Shown piece after piece: positions 15,457 through 28,390 of a stretch of 64,000 bases of DNA; within the stretch, counting starts at the first letter, position 1; each line of letters begins with the position of its first letter. The stretch comes from Cohnella thailandensis. Its GTDB lineage: Bacteria > Bacillota > Bacilli > Paenibacillales > Paenibacillaceae. The notes beneath the pieces are model-generated. The model was given only the letters and a program-made list of their open reading frames with translations. It did not search any database and was not told the DNA's origin. The position numbers and the translations under genes were made by a program. The stretch spans positions 23,543 through 87,542 of the forward strand of contig NZ_JACJVQ010000018.1 in NCBI RefSeq assembly GCF_014212135.1, in the 5' to 3' direction.

Positions 15457-17532
15457 TTAAGCGCCTTTGTTCTTGGAGATGATCTCTTCGGAGATCGATC
15501 TCGGCACTTCTTCGTAGTGCGACAGTTCCATGGAGAACACGCCGCGGCCTTGCGTACCGGAACGAAGAACCGTGGAGTAGCCGAACATTTCAGCCAGCGG
15601 CACTTTCGCTCTGACGATCAGCGCACCGTGACGGGTATCGCTGCCTTCGATGCGTCCGCGACGGGAGCTGAGCATGCCCATGACATCGCCCATGTACTCT
15701 TCGGGAACGGTAACTTCGACTTTCATGATCGGCTCAAGCAGGACAGGAGCGCATTTGTCCTTAGCTGCTTTAAGCGCCATGGAGCCGGCGATCTTAAACG
15801 CCATTTCGTTGGAGTCGACGTCGTGGTACGAACCGTCGAAGATGGTGGCTTTGATGTCCACGAGCGGGAAGCCCGCCAGGACGCCGTTCTTCATCGCTTC
15901 TTCGATACCAGCTTGTACCGGCGCGATGTATTCGCGCGGTACGGCGCCGCCGACAACCTTGTTCTCGAAGACGAAGCCTTGGCCGGCCTCGAGAGGTTCG
16001 AATTCAACCCAGCAATGGCCGTATTGACCGCGACCGCCGGACTGACGTACGAACTTGCCTTCGACCTTCGCGGCTTGACGGAACGTCTCGCGATAAGCAA
16101 CTTGAGGCTTACCGACGTTCGTCTCTACCTTGAATTCGCGAAGCATGCGGTCGACGAGGATTTCAAGGTGAAGCTCGCCCATGCCCGCGATGATCGTTTG
16201 GCCGGTTTCTTCGTCGGTATGCGCGCGGAAGGTCGGATCTTCTTCGGCCAGCTTCTGCAGAGCGATACCCATCTTGTCTTGGTCGGCCTTGGTCTTAGGC
16301 TCGACGGCAAGCTGGATAACCGGCTCTGGGAAGTTCATGGACTCGAGGATAACCGGGTTCTTCTCGTCGCACAGCGTGTCGCCCGTCGTCGTGTCCTTAA
16401 GGCCGACGGCAGCGGCGATGTCGCCGGAGTAAACTTCGCTGATTTCTTGACGGCTGTTCGCATGCATCTGCAGGATACGGCCGATACGCTCGCGCTTGTT
16501 CTTCGTAGCGTTGATGACGTACGAGCCGGAGTTCAGAACGCCGGAGTACACGCGGAAGAACGTCAGCTTACCGACGTAAGGGTCGGTCATGATCTTGAAC
16601 GCAAGCGCCGAGAACGGTTGATCGTCCGCGGATTTGCGCGTCGTTTCCGTGCCGTCTTCCAGATGTCCCTTGATGTCCGGAACGTCGATAGGAGCAGGCA
16701 GGTAGTCGACGACAGCATCCAGCATCGGCTGAACGCCCTTATTGCGGTAGGAAGATCCGCAGACAACCGGGAAGATCTTAACATCCACGACGCCCTTGCG
16801 GAGGGCTTTCTTGATTTCGTCCACCGTCAGCTCTTCGCCTTCGAGGTACTTCATCATCAGCTCTTCGTCAAGCTCGGCAACCTTCTCTACCAGTTCCATG
16901 CGAAGCTCTTCGACCTTGTCGGCCAGATCCGCAGGAATTTCGGCTTTTACCGGTTCTTTGCCCAGATCGTCTTGGTAGACATAAGCGACTCTCTCAACGA
17001 GGTCGATCATGCCCTTGAAGTCGTTCTCGGCGCCGATCGGCAATTGGATGGCGACGGCATTGGCTTGCAGACGGTCGCGCATGTCTTGAACGACACGCAG
17101 GAAGTCTGCGCCGATGATGTCCATCTTGTTAACATAAGCGATACGCGGTACTCCGTAGCGGTCGGCTTGACGCCATACCGTCTCGGATTGCGGTTCTACG
17201 CCTTCCTTGGCGCTGAATACGCCAACGGCTCCATCCAATACGCGCAGGGAACGTTCAACTTCAACGGTAAAGTCAACGTGTCCCGGAGTGTCGATAATAT
17301 TGATGCGGTGACCCTTCCACTGAGCGGTCGTTGCGGCAGACGTAATCGTGATGCCGCGTTCTTGTTCTTGTTCCATCCAGTCCATCGTAGCGGCGCCTTC
17401 GTGCACTTCGCCGATCTTATGAACGCGTCCGGTGTAGAACAGAATCCGTTCCGTGGTCGTCGTCTTACCCGCGTCAATATGCGCCATGATCCCGATATTG
17501 CGCGTATTCTGTAAGGAGAACTCTCTTGCCAT
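15457..17532 (-). CDS. fusA: Elongation factor G
   Basis: 691 residues, full length. The N terminus MAREFSLQNTRNIGIMAHIDAGKTT holds the P-loop, followed by DTPGH and NKMD. Domains II-V follow, with the translocation tip (REYIAPVQAGIEEAM region, about 510-525). It catalyses translocation and, with RRF, ribosome recycling. Between rpsG (37 bases) and tuf in the str operon. Confidence 0.99.
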   Translation of the reverse strand: MAREFSLQNTRNIGIMAHIDAGKTTTTERILFYTGRVHKIGEVHEGAATMDWMEQEQERGITITSAATTAQWKGHRINIIDTPGHVDFTVEVERSLRVLDGAVGVFSAKEGVEPQSETVWRQADRYGVPRIAYVNKMDIIGADFLRVVQDMRDRLQANAVAIQLPIGAENDFKGMIDLVERVAYVYQDDLGKEPVKAEIPADLADKVEELRMELVEKVAELDEELMMKYLEGEELTVDEIKKALRKGVVDVKIFPVVCGSSYRNKGVQPMLDAVVDYLPAPIDVPDIKGHLEDGTETTRKSADDQPFSALAFKIMTDPYVGKLTFFRVYSGVLNSGSYVINATKNKRERIGRILQMHANSRQEISEVYSGDIAAAVGLKDTTTGDTLCDEKNPVILESMNFPEPVIQLAVEPKTKADQDKMGIALQKLAEEDPTFRAHTDEETGQTIIAGMGELHLEILVDRMLREFKVETNVGKPQVAYRETFRQAAKVEGKFVRQSGGRGQYGHCWVEFEPLEAGQGFVFENKVVGGAVPREYIAPVQAGIEEAMKNGVLAGFPLVDIKATIFDGSYHDVDSNEMAFKIAGSMALKAAKDKCAPVLLEPIMKVEVTVPEEYMGDVMGMLSSRRGRIEGSDTRHGALIVRAKVPLAEMFGYSTVLRSGTQGRGVFSMELSHYEEVPRSISEEIISKNKGA

Positions 17533-17568
17533 TCTTTTGTCTCCTTTCGCTTCCGTGACTCCCCTGGA

Positions 17569-18039
17569 TTACCAGCGGTAGTGGGCGAATGCTTTGTTGG
17601 CCTCAGCCATTTTGTGCGTGTCTTCGCGCTTCTTCACGGCTGCGCCGGTGTTGTTGGCGGCATCCATGATTTCAGCGGCAAGACGTTCTTCCATCGTCTT
17701 CTCGCCGCGGTTGCGGGAGTAGTTGACGAGCCAACGAAGTCCGAGGGACGTACGGCGCTCCGGCTTAACTTCAATCGGAACTTGGTAGTTTGCACCACCT
17801 ACGCGACGAGCCTTAACTTCGAGTACCGGCATGATGTTCTTGATTGCCGCTTCGAAGACTTCCATTGGGTCCTTGCCGGAACGCTCTTGAATCAGGTTGA
17901 AAGCATTGTACAACAGTTGTTGCGCAACGCCCTTCTTCCCGTCGATCATGATCCGGTTTACGAGACGAGTAACCAGCTTGCTATTGTATACCGGATCCGG
18001 GAGAACGTCCCGCTTCGGTACTGGTCCTTTGCGTGGCAT
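17569..18039 (-). CDS. rpsG: 30S ribosomal protein S7
   Basis: 156 residues, starting MPRKGPVPKRDVLPDP and ending KAFAHYRW, both typical of S7. It nucleates the 30S head on 16S rRNA and touches the E-site tRNA. Second r-protein of the str operon, 64 bases after rpsL. Confidence 0.99.
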   Translation of the reverse strand: MPRKGPVPKRDVLPDPVYNSKLVTRLVNRIMIDGKKGVAQQLLYNAFNLIQERSGKDPMEVFEAAIKNIMPVLEVKARRVGGANYQVPIEVKPERRTSLGLRWLVNYSRNRGEKTMEERLAAEIMDAANNTGAAVKKREDTHKMAEANKAFAHYRW

Positions 18040-18103
18040 CGAGTAATTCCTCCTTTCTCATTCTTCTTGAGCGGAGCCCATTTTAAACCTGGGCGCTCAA
18101 ATC

Positions 18104-18523
18104 TTATTTCTTAGCCTTAGCGCGCTTCGTGCCGTACTTGGAACGAGCTTGCTTGCGGTTGTTCACGCCTGCCGTATCGAGAGCGCCGCGAACGATGTGG
18201 TAACGGACACCCGGAAGGTCCTTTACGCGACCGCCGCGAATCAGAACGACGCTGTGCTCCTGCAGGTTGTGTCCGATACCCGGGATGTAAGCCGTGACTT
18301 CTACGCGGTTCGTCAGACGAACGCGGGCATACTTACGAAGGGCCGAGTTCGGCTTCTTCGGAGTCATCGTGCCTACGCGGGTGCAAACGCCGCGCTTCTG
18401 AGGAGCGCTCAGGTCGGTTTCAACGCGCTTGAGAGCGTTGAAGCCCTTCTGCAGAGCAGGGGATTTCGACTTGACGACCTTAGGTTCGCGGCCTTTACGT
18501 ACGAGCTGGTTGATTGTTGGCAT
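18104..18523 (-). CDS. rpsL: 30S ribosomal protein S12
   Basis: 139 residues from the ATG at 18521-18523 (GGAAGGGGGTGG ribosome site). The frame is open to 18733, but that extension does not resemble S12. The conserved loops TPKKPNSALRK (Lys of the streptomycin region) and GGRVKDLPGVRYH are both wild-type-like. S12 shapes the decoding centre. Confidence 0.98.
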   Translation of the reverse strand: MPTINQLVRKGREPKVVKSKSPALQKGFNALKRVETDLSAPQKRGVCTRVGTMTPKKPNSALRKYARVRLTNRVEVTAYIPGIGHNLQEHSVVLIRGGRVKDLPGVRYHIVRGALDTAGVNNRKQARSKYGTKRAKAKK

Positions 18524-18692
18524 GGTATTGCCACCCCCTTCCCATAATGTTAGAGAACAATAAATAACGGCATCCGGCCCTAGCGGAGCGAAGTCCACAG
18601 ATCCAGGCGGTTCATTTTGAGAAATGCGAAAGGGTTCGACCGTTTCTCTCCTCGCCATAACGACAATTCCAGAACGGCTAAACCCGCAATTC

Positions 18693-18950
18693 CTATTCCT
18701 CAACGACGACGGCGGCTGCCGTGCCGATCTCAATTCCGCATGTTTTGCCTAAGTTGCGCATCGTATCGACATACACGACCTTAACGGAGTGCTGCTTGCA
18801 TAACTGCACGATACGAGTCGTTAGGCGCGAATCTGCATCCTGCGCTACATAGACCAAGGAGGCTTTGTGTTGTTCGACCATCTTGATCGTCTGCTTGGTG
18901 CCTACCTTAATGGTTCCCGGTTCCAAACGTCCCTCGAATTCCATGGACAT
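18693..18950 (-). CDS. rplGB: L7Ae-family K-turn binding ribosomal-like protein (YbxF)
   Basis: 85 residues from the ATG at 18948-18950 with GGAGGT five bases upstream. The L7Ae fold shows in GTKQTIKMVEQHKASLVYVAQDAD and the C-terminal IEIGTAAAVV. YbxF homologues bind kink-turn RNA and lie between rpoC and rpsL in Bacillus, as here. First gene of the str transcript in this genome, 170 bases ahead of rpsL. Confidence 0.9.
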   Translation of the reverse strand: MSMEFEGRLEPGTIKVGTKQTIKMVEQHKASLVYVAQDADSRLTTRIVQLCKQHSVKVVYVDTMRNLGKTCGIEIGTAAAVVVEE

Positions 18951-18998
18951 TCGACCTCCAGTTGCATAAGTATCAGCACGTCGGGCACACACTAGAAC

Positions 18999-19027
18999 AT
19001 ATTATCATCCGATTTCGCCCATGTCAA
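18999..19027 (-). promoter_or_regulatory. Sigma-A promoter of the str operon
   Basis: Minus strand TTGACA (19022-19027), 17-bp spacer, TAATAT (18999-19004), about 50 bases before the L7Ae-like start. A perfect -35 element makes this one of the strongest promoters in the window. The str operon therefore does not depend on rpoBC read-through. Confidence 0.88.
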
Positions 19028-19087
19028 GAATTCCGCCGGCCGCGCGAAGTATTAATTTTGTAAACGCGAAGCTGTCCGGAATCGCCT

Positions 19088-19792
19088 TCAGAACAGCTTG
19101 ATTCGGTTTACGCGGATGAATGCCAGAAGCAATATTCCCGAATAAAAAGCGGCCAACAGCAGGACGGAAGCCGTCCACGCATGCGATATTTCATCGTAGC
19201 GAAAGAGGATTTCCGTTACCCGGCTAACGGGAGGAATCAGCCACAGGACTCCTCGTACTCCCTCCGGAAGCTGCTCGCCGAGCCCTTTGCCGCCGCAGGA
19301 CACCGCCAGAACGAGCATCAACCCGAAGAACGCGGTCGTTCGGCTGGCCATCATTTTCTCCGAGAACCACAGCGCGCAGGTGATCCCCAGCGAAGCAAGG
19401 ACGAGGTGCGCCAGCGCGGCCGCGGCGGACTCCCCCAACGAAGGCAACCGGTCGAACTTATCGAATGCGACCGGATAAGCCACCGCCAGAATGCCCAAAG
19501 AGGCACCGATCCCGAGCATGACCAGGTACTTCGCGCCATAATAGCGAGCCGCGCTTCCCGAGCGCCCCGCCGTAACGAATCTCTGAGACTCGTGCTCCAG
19601 GTCGACGAAGCCGTAGGAGATCCAAGCGGACACAAGGAACAGCAGCATCGCGGACAGGGCATAGCTGTCCATCACCGGATTCGGCACCATCGAATAGACG
19701 AACAGGATAAATCCCACGTAAGCGCATACCGGAAAAAGATACCGGTAAGACCGAAGATAATAGGCCAGAAAATAACTCATCAGAGGTCTCAC
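19088..19792 (-). CDS. ABC-2 type membrane permease subunit, unknown substrate
   Basis: 234 residues from a GTG at 19790-19792, which overlaps the ATPase stop (GTGA) and has AAGGGAG upstream; an ATG four codons later is the alternative. It has about six hydrophobic segments, no signal peptide, and little sequence identity to well-known families. It resembles small ABC-2 exporter subunits. It pairs with the ATPase immediately upstream. Placed between rpoC and the str operon, where Bacillus has no such genes. Substrate unknown. Confidence 0.75.
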   Translation of the reverse strand: MRPLMSYFLAYYLRSYRYLFPVCAYVGFILFVYSMVPNPVMDSYALSAMLLFLVSAWISYGFVDLEHESQRFVTAGRSGSAARYYGAKYLVMLGIGASLGILAVAYPVAFDKFDRLPSLGESAAAALAHLVLASLGITCALWFSEKMMASRTTAFFGLMLVLAVSCGGKGLGEQLPEGVRGVLWLIPPVSRVTEILFRYDEISHAWTASVLLLAAFYSGILLLAFIRVNRIKLF

Positions 19793-20649
19793 GGAAGGTC
19801 TCCCTTCTCTTGAACGCTTATAATGGAAGCGCCTTTCTCGAGAAGCTGACGGAGAAGCCGATCCGATTGCGCCGAATCGACCGTATACCGGGCTCGCCGA
19901 CCGTTCGCCTCGAACCGTACCACGCCGTCCATTCGTCCCTCCTCGTCCCCGCCTCCCTCCGCCGGAAGCAGACATTCGACGATTTTGTTTTTGTTCGGCA
20001 GCCTTGTCCCAGGCATGGACTTTCGATCCGACCGGATCTTCCCGCCGCCCAAGGCGACGATTCGATCGGCTACCTCCGAAACCCAGGCTCTCTCATGGCT
20101 GGCCACGATCACCGCCCCGTTCCTCTGCTTCGCCGCGTTCAGCCAATCCGCCAACAGCCTAGCCGCCTCCTCATCGAGCCCGCCGAACGGCTCGTCCAAC
20201 ACCAACAGCTGCGGATCGCGCAGAAACGCCTGAATGAGGTTGATTTTCTGGAGCATCCCTTTGGAGAAGTCCTTCATCTGCAGCTTCCCCGTGCCGGCCA
20301 TGCCGAACCGTTCCAGGTACCATTCGATTTTCTCCGCGCTCTCCGCAGGCCCGATCGAAGACCCGAGGCGATCCATGTTCGTCATATGGCGCAAATACTC
20401 TCTAGGAGTAAATCTCAGCTTCGGAAGCCTATCCGGCGCGTATGCGATCACCGGCTGGCCGTCTAACGTCCTCTCTCCCCCGCTCGGCGCCGTCAGACCG
20501 GCAACGACCCGCAGCAGCGTGCTTTTGCCGGAGCCGTTCGCTCCGACGATCGCCGTAATCTCCCCTCGCCGGATGGATAGGGTGATGTCCCGCAGCACGT
20601 ACTCGTTCGAGTAACGTTTGTGGATATGGTCAAGCTCGACTATCGCCAT
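19789..20649 (-). CDS. ABC exporter ATPase (ABC-2 type)
   Basis: 286 residues from the ATG at 20647-20649 with GGAGGGG upstream. Walker A GANGSGKST, signature FSKGMLQK (FSKGM variant typical of ABC-2 exporters), Walker B LLVLDEPFGGLDEE, and switch His in VASHE. After about residue 205 a roughly 75-residue tail follows the ATPase core, as in drug or lantibiotic-immunity exporters. Partner of the permease, with a 4-base overlap. Its GC-rich codon use does not differ obviously from its neighbours. Confidence 0.87.
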   Translation of the reverse strand: MAIVELDHIHKRYSNEYVLRDITLSIRRGEITAIVGANGSGKSTLLRVVAGLTAPSGGERTLDGQPVIAYAPDRLPKLRFTPREYLRHMTNMDRLGSSIGPAESAEKIEWYLERFGMAGTGKLQMKDFSKGMLQKINLIQAFLRDPQLLVLDEPFGGLDEEAARLLADWLNAAKQRNGAVIVASHERAWVSEVADRIVALGGGKIRSDRKSMPGTRLPNKNKIVECLLPAEGGGDEEGRMDGVVRFEANGRRARYTVDSAQSDRLLRQLLEKGASIISVQEKGDLP

Positions 20650-21066
20650 TTCGCCCCTCCTCCGCAAATCGGTAATTAATACCATGAAATGAGGAAAAAG
20701 TTTCGTTCGTCCGGCCAACGAATCCGAACGAGCCTGCGTTAATCACATGTGGGCAACTTTTTGTTCTTGGGATTCGAATTCGGTGCTGCGAGGCGATGGC
20801 GCTGTCCACATGTGGATATTAGGAGAGTTCGAATCGTATCCACAAGATTTGTTTATGTTAGGTCGGGATGGATCGAGCGAATGGCAAGCTATCAACAGCT
20901 GGGAGGTGTACAACTCGGGAATATGTGCATAAGGAGGCTAATCGTTAATGCGGTTATTGGTCTCGCGGATAGTTAATCACATGTGGATAATGGGCGTTCG
21001 TCAAAACGAAAGGAAATTCTTCACGTCGTTAAAAGTTAAGCACATGGGGGTAGCTATTTTAATTAT
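20650..21066. repeat. Intergenic region with 15-bp repeats and DnaA-box-like sites
   Basis: A 417-bp gap between the rpoC terminator and the ABC exporter genes; no convincing gene. GTTAATCACATGTGG occurs exactly at 20738-20752 and 20972-20986, with a degenerate copy (GTTAAGCACATGGGG) at 21035-21049 and a palindromic relative CCACATGTGG at 20806-20815. Some copies run into DnaA-box-like nonamers: TGTGGATAA at 20982-20990 (perfect), TGTGGATAT at 20811-20819, and GTATCCACA at 20836-20844 (one mismatch each). Confidence 0.75.
20816..20845 (-). promoter_or_regulatory. Possible promoter of the ABC-2 exporter pair
   Basis: Minus strand TTGTGG (20840-20845), 18-bp spacer, TAATAT (20816-20821). It overlaps the palindromic repeat copy at 20806-20815. 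It is the best candidate in the gap but weaker than the other promoters in the window. Confidence 0.45.
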
Positions 21067-21097
21067 GAAAAGGAAAGCGGCCCCCGAAGGGGCCGCT
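21067..21097 (-). terminator. Terminator of rpoBC
   Basis: On the minus strand AGCGGCCCC-TTCG-GGGGCCGCT is followed by TTCCTTTT. It lies 13 bases after the rpoC stop, so the downstream ABC exporter genes should be transcribed separately. Confidence 0.88.
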
Positions 21098-21109
21098 GGA
21101 GGGCTGCTC

Positions 21110-24727
<3,618 letters not shown>

Positions 24728-24841
24728 GGAGCAAACCCTCCTTCATCGTTGCTGCGGATTTCGGAACGGGAACGACTAGGCCGACTAGAACGAGATAGCG
24801 ATGGCGATCGGCGGCGCGGGGCGCCGCCGGCTCCCCTGCTA

Positions 24842-27800
24842 TTAGGACTCGGCGCCGATCTCGGCACCTTCCAGGTTCAGGTTCAGCTTGTCGCCAGTGG
24901 CATCATCTTCATCGTCGGATTCTTTCATCTCGATCTCCCGCTCGTCTCCGGCCAGAATCTTGACGTCCATACCGAGACTTTGCAGCTCTTTGATCAAGAC
25001 CTTGAACGATTCCGGAACGCCTGGCTCCGGCACGTTCTCGCCCTTGACGATCGATTCGTAAGTCTTGACGCGGCCGACGACGTCGTCGGACTTCACCGTC
25101 AAGATTTCTTGCAGGGTATAAGCGGCGCCATATGCCTCGAGCGCCCACACTTCCATCTCCCCGAAGCGCTGGCCGCCGAACTGGGCTTTACCGCCCAGAG
25201 GCTGCTGCGTAACGAGCGAGTACGGACCCGTCGAACGGGCGTGGATCTTGTCGTCGACCATGTGCGCGAGCTTGATCATGTACATGACGCCGACCGTGAT
25301 CTCGCGTTCGAACATCTCGCCCGTGCGGCCGTCGTACAGCTTCGTCTTGCCGTTGCGCTGCATGCCGGCTTCTTCCATCGTATCGAACACGTCGTACTCG
25401 CTTGCTCCGTCGAATACCGGAGTAGCGGCGCGAATGCCGAGGTAACGGCAAGCCATGCCCAAGTGGACTTCGAGCACCTGGCCGATGTTCATCCGCGACG
25501 GTACGCCCAGCGGGTTCAGTACGACCTGAACCGGCGTGCCGTCCGGCAGGAACGGCATGTCTTCTTCCGGCAGGATACGGGCGACGACACCCTTGTTGCC
25601 GTGACGTCCTGCCATCTTATCGCCTTCGGAGATTTTACGCTTCTGAGCGATATAAACGCGAACGAGCTGATTCACGCCGGGAGGCAGCTCGTCGCCATTC
25701 TCGCGGGTGAACACCTTGACGTCGACGACGATTCCGTCCGTACCGTGAGGCACGCGCAGGGACGTATCGCGCACTTCGCGCGCCTTCTCGCCGAAGATCG
25801 CATGCAGCAGCCGCTCTTCCGCCGTCAGTTCGGTAACGCCCTTAGGGGTTACTTTGCCGACGAGGATGTCGCCTGCTCCGATCTCGGCGCCGACGCGGAT
25901 GATTCCGCGCTCGTCGAGATTGCGCAGCGCGTCTTCCCCTACGTTCGGGATATCGCGGGTAATCTCTTCCGGTCCGAGCTTCGTATCGCGCGCTTCCGAC
26001 TCGTATTCTTCGATATGGATCGAAGTATAGACGTCCTCGCGAACGAGCTTCTCGGACAGAAGGATCGCATCCTCGTAGTTGTAGCCTTCCCAAGTCATGA
26101 ACGCGACGACGACGTTGCGTCCCAGCGCCAATTCTCCCGTATCCGTCGAAGGACCGTCGGCCAGGATATCGCCTTTCTTGACGATGTCTCCCTTGCGGCT
26201 AAGAGGACGTTGGTTGATGCACGTGCCTTGGTTAGAGCGCATAAACTTCTGCAGCTTATACTTGACGATATCGCCCTTTACTTCCTTGCCGTCGATGACT
26301 TCCGTGCGGCGGAGCTGAATTTCGTTAGCCGTTACGCGCTCGATAATTCCGTCGTATTTGGACACGATACATACTCCGGAATCCTTCGCGGCTTTGTGCT
26401 CCATGCCGGTGCCGACGAACGGAGCGTCCGGAACGAGCAGAGGCACCGCCTGGCGCTGCATGTTCGATCCCATCAGAGCGCGGTTGGAGTCGTCGTTCTC
26501 TAGGAACGGGATCATCGCGGTAGCGACGGACACGACCTGCTTCGGCGAGACGTCCATGAAGTCGACGCGATTGGACGGCATCGTAACGATGTTGTCGGCT
26601 TGCTTATTGTAACGAACGATAACCATATCTTCCGCGAACGAATTGTCCTCGTTCAGTTGCACGTTCGCCTGGGCGATGATGTAGTTATCTTCTTCGTCGG
26701 CCGTCATATAGACGACTTCGTCGGTAACCTTGCCGGTCGTGTGATCGATCTTCCGGTATGGCGCCTCGATGAAGCCGTACTCGTTGATCCGCGCGAACGT
26801 GGACAGCGAGTTGATCAAGCCGATGTTCGGACCTTCCGGCGTCTCGATCGGACACATCCGGCCGTAGTGGGACGGATGAACGTCGCGGACTTCCATGCCC
26901 GCGCGTTCGCGGGTCAGACCGCCTGGACCGAGGGCGGACAGACGGCGCTTGTGCGTAAGCTCCGCAAGCGGGTTCGTCTGGTCCATGAACTGCGACAGCT
27001 GCGAGGAACCGAAGAACTCTTTGATCGCCGCGATGACCGGGCGAATGTTGATCAGAGCCTGCGGCGTAATCGCGTTCTGGTCTTGGATCGACATGCGCTC
27101 GCGCACGACGCGTTCCATACGGGACAAGCCGATGCGGAACTGGTTCTGCAGCAGCTCGCCTACGGAGCGAAGACGACGGTTGCCCAAGTGGTCGATGTCG
27201 TCGGTGCTGCCGATCTCGTGCAGCAGGTTCATGAAGTAGTTTATCGCCGCGATAATATCGGCTGGCGTAATATGCTTAACGGACTTGTCAATCAGGCCGT
27301 TCGAGATGACCTTCACGACCTTGCCGTCTTCCACCGGCGAATATACGCTGATGGTTTGCAGAGGAATGTCTTCCGCTTCGTTGACGCCGCCGGTTACGCG
27401 GTACGTCTTGAAGCCGACATTGTTCTCCAGCATAGGCAGGATCTGATCCAGAAGCCTGCGATCGATCATTTGGCCGGCTTCGGCGATGATTTCTCCCGTC
27501 GAAGGATCGACCAGCGTCTCGGCCAGACGTTGATTGAACAAGCGATTCTTGATATGAAGCTTTTTGTTGATCTTGTAGCGGCCTACGTTGGCCAGATCGT
27601 AACGCTTCGGATCGAAGAAGCGGGCAATCAAGAGACTGCGCGCGTTCTCGAGAGTCGGCGGCTCGCCCGGGCGAAGGCGCTCGTAAATCTCGATGAGGGC
27701 TTTCTCCGTGGAATCCGTGTTGTCCTTCTCCAAAGTGTTGCGAATGAACTCGTCGTGACCGAGCAGATCGAGAATCTCCGCGTCGGTGCCGAAGCCAAGC

Positions 27801-28390
27801 GAACGAAGCAGAACCGTTACCGGAATCTTGCGGGTCCGGTCGATCCGCACGTATACGATGTCCTTGGCGTCCGTCTCGAGCTCGAGCCATGCGCCGCGGT
27901 TCGGAATGACGGTAGCGGTGAACGTCTTCTTCCCGTTCTTGTCGACCTTCGTGCTGTAGTAAACGCTCGGAGAGCGAACCAGCTGGCTGACAATAACCCG
28001 TTCCGCGCCATTGATAATGAAGGTGCCGGTCTCGGTCATAAGCGGGAAATCGCCCATGAACACTTCCTGCTCCTTCACTTCGCCCGTCTCTTTATTGAGC
28101 AGGCGTACCTTTACGCGAAGCGGAGCTGCGAACGTAACGTCCCGTTCCTTCGATTCGTCGACGGAATACTTGGGTTCGCCCAGGCTGTAATCGATGAACT
28201 CGAGTACGAGATTGCCCGTGAAGTCGGTGATTGGCGAAATGTCCTGGAAAATCTCGCGCAGACCCTCGTCCAGAAACTTCTGGTACGATTGCTGCTGGAT
28301 TTCGATCAGGTTGGGAATTTCCAATACTTCGTTGATACGGGCGTAGCTGCGCCGCGTTCGGCGGCCATACTGAACAAGATGTCCTGCCAA
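24842..28390 (-). CDS. rpoB: DNA-directed RNA polymerase subunit beta
   Basis: 1182 residues from a TTG start (28388-28390) with AGGGGTGAGG upstream, again as in Bacillus. The rifampicin region reads SQLSQFMDQTNPLAELTHKRRLSALGPGGLTRERAG (about 465-500) and looks rifampicin-sensitive: Asp, His and Ser of the classical positions are present. An acidic, Asp/Glu-rich C-terminal tail (about 30 residues) follows the last conserved block. Confidence 0.99.
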   Translation of the reverse strand: MAGHLVQYGRRTRRSYARINEVLEIPNLIEIQQQSYQKFLDEGLREIFQDISPITDFTGNLVLEFIDYSLGEPKYSVDESKERDVTFAAPLRVKVRLLNKETGEVKEQEVFMGDFPLMTETGTFIINGAERVIVSQLVRSPSVYYSTKVDKNGKKTFTATVIPNRGAWLELETDAKDIVYVRIDRTRKIPVTVLLRSLGFGTDAEILDLLGHDEFIRNTLEKDNTDSTEKALIEIYERLRPGEPPTLENARSLLIARFFDPKRYDLANVGRYKINKKLHIKNRLFNQRLAETLVDPSTGEIIAEAGQMIDRRLLDQILPMLENNVGFKTYRVTGGVNEAEDIPLQTISVYSPVEDGKVVKVISNGLIDKSVKHITPADIIAAINYFMNLLHEIGSTDDIDHLGNRRLRSVGELLQNQFRIGLSRMERVVRERMSIQDQNAITPQALINIRPVIAAIKEFFGSSQLSQFMDQTNPLAELTHKRRLSALGPGGLTRERAGMEVRDVHPSHYGRMCPIETPEGPNIGLINSLSTFARINEYGFIEAPYRKIDHTTGKVTDEVVYMTADEEDNYIIAQANVQLNEDNSFAEDMVIVRYNKQADNIVTMPSNRVDFMDVSPKQVVSVATAMIPFLENDDSNRALMGSNMQRQAVPLLVPDAPFVGTGMEHKAAKDSGVCIVSKYDGIIERVTANEIQLRRTEVIDGKEVKGDIVKYKLQKFMRSNQGTCINQRPLSRKGDIVKKGDILADGPSTDTGELALGRNVVVAFMTWEGYNYEDAILLSEKLVREDVYTSIHIEEYESEARDTKLGPEEITRDIPNVGEDALRNLDERGIIRVGAEIGAGDILVGKVTPKGVTELTAEERLLHAIFGEKAREVRDTSLRVPHGTDGIVVDVKVFTRENGDELPPGVNQLVRVYIAQKRKISEGDKMAGRHGNKGVVARILPEEDMPFLPDGTPVQVVLNPLGVPSRMNIGQVLEVHLGMACRYLGIRAATPVFDGASEYDVFDTMEEAGMQRNGKTKLYDGRTGEMFEREITVGVMYMIKLAHMVDDKIHARSTGPYSLVTQQPLGGKAQFGGQRFGEMEVWALEAYGAAYTLQEILTVKSDDVVGRVKTYESIVKGENVPEPGVPESFKVLIKELQSLGMDVKILAGDEREIEMKESDDEDDATGDKLNLNLEGAEIGAES

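Noticed and set aside
18104..18733. Longer S12 frame with 70 extra N-terminal residues
   Set aside because: Extension is not S12-like, overlaps the L7Ae-like gene and lacks a ribosome site.
20650..21066. Replication origin or CRISPR-like array downstream of rpoC
   Set aside because: DnaA-like boxes are only three, there is no dnaA/dnaN and no AT-rich unwinding element; repeats are too few and too unevenly spaced for CRISPR.
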